Below, piece by piece: positions 1 to 5,391 of a DNA stretch of 5,391 bases. How positions within the stretch are numbered: position 1 is the first letter of the stretch; the number at the start of each line of letters is the position of its first letter. The notes under the pieces were generated by a model. That model ran no database searches, was not told the origin of the DNA, and saw nothing but the letters and a program-made list of their open reading frames with translations. Both the position numbers and the translations under genes were made by a program. This stretch comes from Desulfuromonadaceae bacterium (GTDB lineage Bacteria; Desulfobacterota; Desulfuromonadia; Desulfuromonadales; Geopsychrobacteraceae): NCBI GenBank assembly GCA_016744555.1, contig JADGED010000095.1, positions 1 to 5,391 of the forward strand, read 5' to 3'.

Positions 1-104
1 GTATCTATGCTTACCCATGCGCCAATTAGGCTAGCGGCAATGATACTGAGTAGAGCAAAGTAGATTGCCGTAAGGAAAATCCAGTATTTAAAGCTTGGTT
101 TCAT
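1..104 (-). CDS. N-terminal fragment of an unidentified membrane or secreted protein (runs off the left edge)
   Basis: Reading the minus strand from an ATG at 104-102 gives 34 open codons to the window edge. The peptide begins MKPSFKYWIF and continues with a long hydrophobic stretch (residues about 8-31) rich in Leu, Ile and Ala after a short basic N-terminus. This is typical of a signal anchor or first transmembrane helix. Upstream, AGGA at 107-110 is only 2 nt from the ATG, while a GGA at 114-116 is 9 nt away, so the ribosome binding site is unremarkable. A promoter-like element lies about 100 nt upstream, and the purC terminator separates this gene from the purC operon. Too little is visible to name a family; a membrane-anchored sensor or chemoreceptor would be one possibility, but nothing here proves it. 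Confidence 0.5.
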   Translation of the reverse strand, partial: MKPSFKYWIFLTAIYFALLSIIAASLIGAWVSID

Positions 105-205
105 GTTCCTAGGTCCAATAATGTTGATTTAGCTTTAAATTTTATTTTAGTTGGCAAGCAACCATGTCTTTGTCTCATGACAACTGAAAGTAAGTTCATG
201 TAACA

Positions 206-234
206 AATATATGACAAAATAGTACATATGGCAA
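206..234 (-). promoter_or_regulatory. Candidate sigma70-type promoter for the left-edge membrane protein gene
   Basis: On the minus strand there is a TTGCCA -35 element (229-234) and a TATATT -10 element (206-211) with a 17-nt spacer. These match the consensus TTGACA and TATAAT at 5 and 5 of 6 positions. Transcription would start near position 199 and leave a leader of about 95 nt before the ATG at 104. The element lies downstream of the purC terminator, where an independent promoter for the next gene is expected. It is found by eye only, and AT-rich DNA produces such matches by chance. Confidence 0.45.
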
Positions 235-276
235 ACATTGTTGTATTAATGGCTAAGTTATTTCTACAGTGAAAGC

Positions 277-311
277 AAAAAGCCGCTGTGCATGGGGCAC
301 AACGGCTTTTT
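277..311 (-). terminator. Intrinsic terminator downstream of purC
   Basis: Positions 277-285 (AAAAAGCCG) pair with 303-311 (CGGCTTTTT). After one C/A mismatch the stem continues with TGTG 287-290 against CACA 298-301, closing on a short loop around 291-297. Read on the minus strand, the hairpin ends in a U-rich tail and lies 24 nt past the purC stop codon, where a Rho-independent terminator is expected. The A/T flanks make it nearly symmetric, so it could also stop transcripts on the plus strand. No plus-strand gene ends here. Confidence 0.85.
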
Positions 312-335
312 AAAGTGATAATGGTAAAATTATTA

Positions 336-1217
336 TTAAGCAGTGAGAAGTTTTAGCGCTTCAAGATATTTTTCCCCGGTTTTGCGTACAATCTCTTCTG
401 GTAGTTTTGGCGCTGGAGCTTGTTTGCCCCAATCAAGGGTCTCAAGGTAATCCCGCAAAAACTGCTTGTCAAAGCTTGCTTGGGCTCGTCCTGCAACATA
501 ATCATCCTTAGGCCAGAAGCGGGATGAATCAGGAGTAAGAGCTTCATCGATCCAAATTAGTTTGCCATCGAGCATGCCAAATTCAAATTTGGTGTCGGCG
601 ATGATCAACCCTTTTGTCGCAGCAAACTCTCTGGCACGTTCATAAATTTTGATGCTAATGTCGCTAACTTGTTGAGCAATATCATTACCACAGAGTTTTG
701 CCGCTTCAGCAAATGAGATATTTTCATCATGAGCACCCAGTTCGGCTTTAGTCGATGGGGTGAAAAGGGTTTGTGGCAGCTTGTCGCTATGCACTAGCCC
801 CTCTGGTAATGCGATGCTACAAACCGAGCCACGTTCTTGATACTCTTTCCAGCCACTGCCAGAAAGGTAGCCACGCACAATACACTCTATTGGCAACGGT
901 TGAGCTTTTTTCGTTAGCATGCTGCGACCTTCGAGTTGATCGCGGTATTGATGGGTGATTGCTGGAAAATCATCAACGTCGGTGGAGATCAAATGGTTAG
1001 GGATCAGGTCGGCCATTTGCTCAAACCAAAACTTTGAGATTTGGGTTAAGACATAACCTTTTTGTGGAATCCCTTCATCCATAATAACATCAAAAGCGGA
1101 AATTCTATCGCTGGTAACGATCAAGAGGTGCTCGCCAAGATCGTAAATATCTCTTACTTTTCCCTTGTTAACCAGGTTTAGTTCTGGGCAATTTGTTTCG
1201 GTGATAATTGCTGTCAT
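336..1217 (-). CDS. purC: Phosphoribosylaminoimidazole-succinocarboxamide synthase (SAICAR synthetase)
   Basis: PurC joins L-aspartate to CAIR using ATP to form SAICAR, a late step of IMP synthesis in the cytoplasm. The 293-residue protein has the full set of family motifs: the N-terminal KGKVRDIYDLG (18-28) that lines the ATP site, SDRISAFDV (36-44), the first signature PIECIVRGYLSGS (109-121), LFTPSTKAE (151-159), the second signature IIADTKFEFG (205-214) and DEALTPDSSRFW (224-235). The length fits the long form of the family (about 290-300 residues), as opposed to the about 240-residue E. coli type. The ATG at 1217 is 2 nt after the ppiD stop codon. It is preceded by AAGGGGAG (1227-1234) at 9 nt spacing, inside the end of ppiD, so the two genes are probably cotranscribed and translationally coupled. 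No key residue appears to be missing. Confidence 0.97.
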   Translation of the reverse strand: MTAIITETNCPELNLVNKGKVRDIYDLGEHLLIVTSDRISAFDVIMDEGIPQKGYVLTQISKFWFEQMADLIPNHLISTDVDDFPAITHQYRDQLEGRSMLTKKAQPLPIECIVRGYLSGSGWKEYQERGSVCSIALPEGLVHSDKLPQTLFTPSTKAELGAHDENISFAEAAKLCGNDIAQQVSDISIKIYERAREFAATKGLIIADTKFEFGMLDGKLIWIDEALTPDSSRFWPKDDYVAGRAQASFDKQFLRDYLETLDWGKQAPAPKLPEEIVRKTGEKYLEALKLLTA

Positions 1218-1219
1218 GA

Positions 1220-3172
1220 TTAATTGCTCCCCTTGTTAAAAGCAGTTAGTAGTTCCGTCGTTAATATCTCAATGTCTGCTTGTTCTTGTAACTCTTTTAA
1301 CTTGTCGGTAATTTGCTTCTCTTTTTTCTCGGTTAGGAGGCGATTTTCCAATTGTGTACGATCGTTTTCCTGAATAGAAGCTGGGTCGGCAATATCAATG
1401 TCTTTCAAGCAGGCAATGAGAAATTTATTGCTAATTGTATATACTTGGCTGGCTACTGGAGCTGCTTTGGTTAAAACAAAGGCTTCATCTGCAAGCTCTT
1501 GTGAAGAGCCAATGCGGGGGATAAATGCCCCAAAATTACGACTGAATTTGCCAGATTCTTCGACTGCGAGATTCAGAGCTTTAGCTGCTTTGTTAAGGCT
1601 GTTTGCTTCTGTCGCCTGAGCTAACAGTTTGTCTGCTAAATCTTTGGCTAAGGTTTGAGCTTGTTCTGCTCTGAATGCTTCTTCAACCTGTGGCTTAACC
1701 TGCGTCAACTCTGGTAGGTGACTAGGTTGTTGCTCTTTGGTGGTAATTAAAAATACCCCTTGAGTGGTTTGAATAGGGCGGGCAAGCTCTTTATCGGTCA
1801 AAGTAAACGCTGCTTGGCTCACTGCTGCAACTCTGCCAATGCCGTCAATAGCATCTTCAATAGCGAAAAATCCAGTCTCTTTAATACCTAAGTCGTTGTC
1901 ACTGGCCGCTGCTTCAAGGTTGCCGGTTTTGCGGTTAATGTTGTAGGCGTCCATTGCTTTTTCATAAGCTAGTTGCCGTGATTTTTCGAGTTTAGCACCA
2001 GCTTTTACTGCGCCGATAACTTCAACTAGTGGCTTTACTCCAGATTCAATATGCTCTTCGGCTTTGATTATGTGTAGCCCAAAGGGAGTAGTGACAACGT
2101 CGCTGAGTTGTCCAGCCTGTAAAGCAAATGCCGCTTTTTCAAATTCGGGCACCATAATGCCACGGCCAAAAGTGCCGAGGGAGCCACCTTTGTTAGCATT
2201 GCCTTTATCATCAGAATGAGTTTTGGCTAGCTGCGAAAAGTCGGCACCGTCACGCAATTGCTGAAGTAGCTGCTGGGCAAACTCTTGGCGTTTTTTGATG
2301 GTTTCAGGTTTGGCATCTTTAGGGATGCTCAATAAAATGTGAGCTGCTTTGACCTGCTCTTTGGTTTCATATAGGTCAAGGTTGCGCCGATAGAAACGTT
2401 GCAACTCTTCAGTTTCGAGTGCGCCAACTTCATTTTCGTAACGAGCAGGGTCAAATTGCAGATAACGTAATGAAACCTTTTTTGCAATTCTAAATTGTTC
2501 AATGTTTTTGTCGAAGAATTCTTGTAACCCGGCGTCGGTAACATTTACTTTTGACTCAACCAGTTCAGGGGTAAGCCAAACATAGTTAAGGTTGACCTTG
2601 TCGTTTTCTTTATGAAAGGCGTCGTTAAAATCTTCGTCACTCAGGGTAACGTCTTCCTGTAAGGAATCACGTACCTTCTGGGTAATTAGTTGGCGTTGTT
2701 GCATCGCCTCAAATTGTTCAGGCTTCATCCGTTTGTAGCTAAGCACTTCTATGTAGCGATCACGATTAAATTTACCATCCAGCTTAAATTCATCGTAATT
2801 AGCAATACTAGCAACTAGCTCATCTTTACTAACATCAATGTTGAGTGTGTCTGCTAGTTGCATAAGCAATGTTTGATTTATAAGTTGCTGCAACGCTTGT
2901 TTAGGTAAGTTGAGTTGTTTTTCTAGAGTGCTATCAAAATTACCCTGATAAATATTTTGGTATAGATTGTATAGATTGCTGTAACTAGTTTGGAAGTCAC
3001 CATAACTAATATCTGTACCGTTAACGGTTGCAGCAATGTCCCTACCTTGATTGGCGCCTTGATCGGAAGGGGCGGTAAGCATGGTATAGCCAATAACAAA
3101 ACTTAAAATGATTACCCCGAAGGCGATTTTGATCAAGACCGATTTTTGTTTTGATCTAACAAATTGAAGCAT
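1220..3172 (-). CDS. ppiD: PpiD-type membrane-anchored peptidyl-prolyl isomerase/chaperone (SurA N-terminal domain plus parvulin domain)
   Basis: This is a periplasmic folding factor held in the inner membrane by one N-terminal helix. PpiD proteins sit near the Sec translocon and help newly exported proteins fold. Numbered from the ATG at 3172 (650 residues), there is a basic start (MLQFVRSKQK), one transmembrane helix at about 12-33, and a SurA-like chaperone region at about 45-235. A parvulin domain follows at about 273-374, with HILL (278-281), GGSLGTFGRG (329-338), MVPEFEKAAF (340-349) and FGLHIIK (364-370). A later segment (about 458-485, with TTQGVFLITTKEQQP) resembles the end of a second, degenerate parvulin domain, as seen in PpiD. 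The reading frame extends to a TTG at 3181, but AAGGAG (3183-3188) is only 1 nt from that TTG and 10 nt from the ATG at 3172, and family members typically begin ML. It heads the ppiD-purC operon and is transcribed divergently from mreB. Whether it is catalytically active cannot be told from sequence alone. Confidence 0.9.
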   Translation of the reverse strand: MLQFVRSKQKSVLIKIAFGVIILSFVIGYTMLTAPSDQGANQGRDIAATVNGTDISYGDFQTSYSNLYNLYQNIYQGNFDSTLEKQLNLPKQALQQLINQTLLMQLADTLNIDVSKDELVASIANYDEFKLDGKFNRDRYIEVLSYKRMKPEQFEAMQQRQLITQKVRDSLQEDVTLSDEDFNDAFHKENDKVNLNYVWLTPELVESKVNVTDAGLQEFFDKNIEQFRIAKKVSLRYLQFDPARYENEVGALETEELQRFYRRNLDLYETKEQVKAAHILLSIPKDAKPETIKKRQEFAQQLLQQLRDGADFSQLAKTHSDDKGNANKGGSLGTFGRGIMVPEFEKAAFALQAGQLSDVVTTPFGLHIIKAEEHIESGVKPLVEVIGAVKAGAKLEKSRQLAYEKAMDAYNINRKTGNLEAAASDNDLGIKETGFFAIEDAIDGIGRVAAVSQAAFTLTDKELARPIQTTQGVFLITTKEQQPSHLPELTQVKPQVEEAFRAEQAQTLAKDLADKLLAQATEANSLNKAAKALNLAVEESGKFSRNFGAFIPRIGSSQELADEAFVLTKAAPVASQVYTISNKFLIACLKDIDIADPASIQENDRTQLENRLLTEKKEKQITDKLKELQEQADIEILTTELLTAFNKGSN

Positions 3173-3182
3173 CCCTGACAAA

Positions 3183-3188
3183 CTCCTT
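3183..3188 (-). promoter_or_regulatory. Ribosome binding site that decides the ppiD start
   Basis: AAGGAG on the minus strand is 10 nt upstream of the ATG at 3172 and only 1 nt from the in-frame TTG at 3181. The spacing therefore favours the ATG and a 650-residue PpiD over the longer 653-residue reading. Confidence 0.7.
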
Positions 3189-3372
3189 ATTTTATTAATA
3201 TTGGTGTGGTTCTAAGAAAAAAAACAGGTTCGCATGTTAGACCACCATTTTGCTGAAAAGCAATCATTTTTTGCCAGCTTGGTGCTTGCTTAAAAAAGGG
3301 GGGTTTGCTAGAGTTATAAAGTTTTTCGTAATGGATTTCAGATTAATATTTCTAGCCGTTTGCGCTGTAGAC
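3189..3372. promoter_or_regulatory. Divergent control region between ppiD and mreB
   Basis: About 180 nt with no convincing gene separate two divergent transcription units, so both promoters should lie here. On the plus strand, TTGCTT (3286-3291) with TAGAGT (3309-3314) at 17 nt is a weak candidate for mreB. On the minus strand, a TTGCTT (3258-3263) followed at about 18 nt by TAACAT is a weak candidate for ppiD. Neither is close to consensus. The region also has an 8-base A run (3217-3224) and a run of A then G (3292-3303). No riboswitch, repeat or clear operator was seen. Confidence 0.4.
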
Positions 3373-3384
3373 AGGATAATGAAA

Positions 3385-4431
3385 ATGTTTAATGTTTTTG
3401 ATGCTATTTTAGGTATGTTTTCCAACGATTTGGCAATCGATTTGGGCACTGCCAATACGTTGGTTTCAATGAAGGGTAAAGGCATCGTTGTCAGCGAACC
3501 TTCAGTAGTTGCTGTTAAAACTGGCCCCGCTGGGCAGCGTAAAGTATTGGCCGTCGGTGTTGATGCCAAAGAAATGCTAGGACGTACCCCTGGCAGCATC
3601 GTCGCTATTAGACCAATTAAAGACGGTGTAATTGCCGACTTTGACCATACCGAAGAGATGCTCCGTTATTTTATCCGTAAGGTGCATAATCGCAAAAATT
3701 TAGTGCGTCCACGGATTATCATATGTGTACTAAAGGGGATAAAGAAATAAGAAAATTGGGCTGTACGGGAATCGGCTGAATCTGCTGGAGCCCGTGAAGT
3801 CTATCTTATCGAAGAGCCTATGGCAGCAGCTATCGGTGCAGGTCTGCCAATTACTGAGGCATCCGGTAACATGATTGTCGATATCGGTGGTGGTACTACC
3901 GAAGTTGCAGTTATTTCTCTTGCCGGTATTGTTTATGCGCAAAGTGTTCGTGTCGGTGGTGATAAAATGGATGAAGCTATTGTCCAGTACATGAAACGTA
4001 AATACAACATGTTGATTGGTGAGCGCACGGCAGAGACCGTTAAGATTGGCATCGGCAACGTCTATAAGGTTGACGACGAAGTTCAAACCATGGATATCAA
4101 AGGTCGTGACCTTGTTAGTGGTACCCCTAAAACCATGGAAATAACCTCTACCGAAATTCGTGAAGCGATGACCGAACCGGTTAATGCTATTGTTGAAGCG
4201 GTGCGAATATCACTAGAACAAACACCACCTGAATTAGCTGCTGATATCGTCGATCGCGGTATTGTCCTTGCCGGTGGTGGGGCACATTTAAAAAATATTG
4301 ATGTACTGTTAAGTGAAGAGACCGGTTTGCCAGTGGTTATTGCTGAAGATCCATTGTCTTGTGTTGTGTTGGGTTCTGGTATGGTTTTGGATCAACTCGA
4401 CTTGTTGAAACAGGTTGCTATTTCGACTTAA
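3385..4431 (+). pseudogene. mreB: Rod shape-determining protein MreB, interrupted by an in-frame TAA at codon 122
   Basis: MreB is the bacterial actin that forms membrane-bound filaments and guides the wall-elongation machinery. Numbered from the ATG at 3385, the frame spans 348 codons plus stop if codon 122 is read through, which is the usual family length. Visible actin-fold motifs are phosphate-1 DLGTANT (19-25), EEPMAAAIGAG (143-153), phosphate-2 IVDIGGGTTE (164-173), GGDKMDEAI (191-199), GERTAE (212-217) and the adenosine motif LAGGGAHLKN (295-304). A TAA at 3748-3750 lies in the same frame, giving pieces of 121 and 226 codons. Codons 116-126 around it are abnormal while everything outside is well conserved. 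An in-frame ATG at 3820 could open a C-terminal piece but has only a weak GAAGAG upstream, and neither half could form an actin fold. Start choice: AGGA (3373-3376) is 8 nt from the ATG at 3385; the ATG at 3379 is too close, and upstream codons to 3250 do not resemble MreB. It heads mreBCD. A sequence error may mean the gene is really intact. Confidence 0.9.
3730..3762 (+). other. Scrambled 11-codon patch with premature TAA inside mreB
   Basis: The codons here read L K G I K K stop E N W A, where MreB proteins normally have a segment close to P S G I T Q V E K R A. Only G, I, E and the final A agree. The flanking residues RPRIIICV before it and AVRESAESAGAREVYL after it are as expected, in the same frame and with the same spacing. 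The patch is unusually rich in A and G (AAGGGGATAAAGAAATAAG at 3733-3751). It could be explained by several substitutions. Alternatively, a one-base loss and a one-base gain would restore a plausible G I T E I E reading. The expected segment comes from family knowledge, not from an alignment run here. Confidence 0.85.
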
Positions 4432-4469
4432 TAAGTTGTTTGTACATAAATTTAATTTGTAATTTTACG

Positions 4470-4497
4470 TGGAGGATCATGCTGATCCTCCATTTTT
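4470..4497 (+). terminator. Intrinsic terminator between mreB and mreC
   Basis: A perfect 10-bp stem pairs TGGAGGATCA (4470-4479) with TGATCCTCCA (4483-4492) across a 3-nt TGC loop and is followed directly by five T residues (4493-4497). It begins 38 nt past the mreB stop. It is strong on the plus strand. It should end a share of transcripts after mreB, so mreC and mreD would depend on read-through or on a promoter in the short stretch between 4498 and 4554. Confidence 0.88.
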
Positions 4498-4544
4498 AAT
4501 AGTACTTAAATATGTTGGTAACGATCAAAGTGCCATGTCAGCTT

Positions 4545-4548
4545 GGAG
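4545..4548 (+). promoter_or_regulatory. Ribosome binding site that decides the mreC start
   Basis: GGAG lies 6 nt upstream of the GTG at 4555. The longer reading would begin at the TTG at 4543-4545, which overlaps this GGAG and has no good ribosome binding site of its own, so GTG at 4555 is preferred. Confidence 0.6.
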
Positions 4549-4554
4549 CAGTCA

Positions 4555-5373
4555 GTGCGTGATCTTTTAATACGCTACCGTTTTTTATTGTTGGCGATAG
4601 TTTTAATGTTGTCCAGCGTAATTCTCTACTCGTATAACCTACGGCAAAAAGATTCTACCACCTTTTTTGAAAGATCCATCCTCACCTTTTCTGCGCCATT
4701 TCAAGTTGGTATTGACGGCGTAGCAGACTTCTCTAAGTCAATTTGGAACGATTACTTTTGGTTGGTTGATACCCGGCAACTAAATATTGAACTTAATAAG
4801 CAAAACCAGTTATTGCATGCACAATTGCATCAAGTTGAGGAAGTGGCTCTGCAAAATGATCGCTTGCGCCAGTTATTGGCTTTTGTGGATGCCCTCGATC
4901 ATCCAGCATTGCCAGCACAGGTTATTGGTGAAGATTCCAGTACTTGGGCACGCACAATTGTTATCGATAAAGGTGCCGATGCCGGTTTAAAAAATGGCTT
5001 TCCTGTCGTTGCCGCCCAAGGGGTAGTGGGGCGGATAATTAAGGTTGCTGCAAAAAGTTCGCGGGTATTGTTGATATCCGATTCATCTTCTGATGTTGCT
5101 GCTTTAATTCAACGCACCCGCACTCGGGGTATTGCTCATGGTCTGGGGGAGAACTTATCAATTAAGTATGCTTCCCGTAATGCAGATATAAAAGTTGGTG
5201 ATTTACTCGTTACCTCTGGAATGGGTGGTGTATTCCCCAAAGGGCTACCGTTGGGGGTAATTAATTCGGTAGAAAAACAGCAGTTTGGTTTTTTTCAGCA
5301 AGTTGAAGTGTCGCCATCGGTTAATTTTTCATACCTTGAAGAAGTAATGGTTATGATTGAGGTAGACAAGTGA
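4555..5373 (+). CDS. mreC: Rod shape-determining protein MreC
   Basis: MreC is a bitopic inner-membrane protein whose periplasmic part organises the elongasome and activates the PBP2/RodA wall synthase. From the GTG at 4555 the protein has 272 residues, within the normal range. It has a short cytoplasmic start MRDLLIRYRF, one transmembrane helix (about 8-26), a juxtamembrane segment with YNLRQKDSTTFFERS, and a coiled coil at about 74-108 (NIELNKQNQLL to LQNDRLRQLLAF). The paired beta-barrel domain follows at about 118-265, with the family-typical DSSTWARTIVIDKG (127-140), GVVGRIIKV (156-164), SSRVLLISD (168-176) and VGDLLVTSGMGGVFPKGLPLG (214-234, broken by no gap). The stop overlaps the mreD start by 4 nt. 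A terminator separates it from mreB, so its expression is probably lower than that of mreB. The start could also be the TTG at 4543 (276 residues). Confidence 0.93.
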   Translation: MRDLLIRYRFLLLAIVLMLSSVILYSYNLRQKDSTTFFERSILTFSAPFQVGIDGVADFSKSIWNDYFWLVDTRQLNIELNKQNQLLHAQLHQVEEVALQNDRLRQLLAFVDALDHPALPAQVIGEDSSTWARTIVIDKGADAGLKNGFPVVAAQGVVGRIIKVAAKSSRVLLISDSSSDVAALIQRTRTRGIAHGLGENLSIKYASRNADIKVGDLLVTSGMGGVFPKGLPLGVINSVEKQQFGFFQQVEVSPSVNFSYLEEVMVMIEVDK

Positions 5374-5391
5374 GAGCGGCGGTTTTAGTCG
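5370..5391 (+). CDS. mreD: Start of mreD (cut by the right edge)
   Basis: A GTG at 5370 overlaps the mreC stop codon in a GTGA arrangement and opens a frame reading M R A A V L V before the window ends. GAGG (5359-5362) is 7 nt upstream, a good ribosome binding site. The overlap suggests translational coupling to mreC. The identity rests on the near-universal mreB-mreC-mreD order plus the basic, hydrophobic start expected of this polytopic membrane protein; only seven codons are visible, so the sequence alone does not prove it. Confidence 0.65.

Noticed and set aside
3173..3181. TTG start at 3181 for ppiD
   Set aside because: It lies 1 nt from the AAGGAG ribosome binding site, too close for initiation, while the ATG at 3172 is 10 nt away and gives the usual ML start.
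3250..3384. N-terminal extension of mreB from the upstream ATG at 3250 (and from the ATG at 3379)
   Set aside because: The extra 43 residues do not resemble any MreB N-terminus, there is no ribosome binding site near 3250, and AGGA at 3373-3376 has the right distance to the ATG at 3385. Starting at 3379 would add only two residues and leaves a 2-nt spacing.
3748..3750. Recoding of the stop codon (selenocysteine, pyrrolysine or programmed read-through)
   Set aside because: The codon is TAA, which is not used for selenocysteine (UGA) or pyrrolysine (UAG). The neighbouring codons are also abnormal, which recoding would not explain, and genes here use TAA as a normal stop.
3730..3762. Adenine-directed hypermutation of a diversity-generating retroelement
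   Set aside because: The patch is A-rich rather than A-depleted, MreB is not a known target, and no reverse transcriptase or template repeat is present in the window.
3730..3762. Insertion of a small mobile element or intron in mreB
   Set aside because: Total codon number matches an uninterrupted MreB, and there are no inverted repeats, target duplications or extra bases.
3730..4086. Antisense open frame opposite the mreB stop region, and similar antisense frames opposite mreB and purC
   Set aside because: They mirror strongly conserved coding sequence on the other strand, lack ribosome binding sites, and their products show no recognisable domain.

Overview
The window is a stretch of ordinary bacterial chromosome carrying housekeeping genes. 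It shows no mobile element, CRISPR array or unknown multigene system. Codon use and base composition look even across all genes (moderately AT-rich, judged by eye), so there is no sign of recent transfer. The protein sequences (long-form PurC, a PpiD-type membrane chaperone, and an MreB beginning MFNVFDAILGMFSNDLAIDL) and the pairing of purC-ppiD with a divergent mreBCD suggest a Gram-negative bacterium, possibly of the Desulfuromonadales/Geobacter group. That placement is inference from remembered family resemblance, not a search.

Layout. Positions 1-104 (minus) hold the first 34 codons of an unidentified membrane or secreted protein that runs off the left edge. Positions 105-335 are intergenic, with a plausible sigma70-type promoter for that gene and an intrinsic terminator closing the purC transcript. 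Positions 336-3172 (minus) are a tight two-gene operon: ppiD (periplasmic folding factor anchored in the inner membrane), then purC (SAICAR synthetase, purine synthesis) 2 nt later, with the purC ribosome binding site inside the ppiD coding end. Positions 3173-3384 are a divergent control region. Positions 3385-5391 (plus) are the cell-shape cluster mreB, mreC and the first codons of mreD. A strong intrinsic terminator lies between mreB and mreC, and mreC and mreD overlap by 4 nt.

Function. MreB (actin-like filament), MreC (periplasmic scaffold) and MreD (membrane partner) form the core of the elongasome, which directs lateral wall synthesis in rod-shaped cells.

The one real anomaly is in mreB. 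An in-frame TAA at 3748-3750 (codon 122) sits inside a roughly 33-nt patch where the highly conserved VPSGITQVEKRA-type segment is scrambled. The frame and length are otherwise kept and the rest of the protein looks fully conserved. A local sequence or assembly error is the most likely explanation; a real recent nonsense lesion is the alternative.
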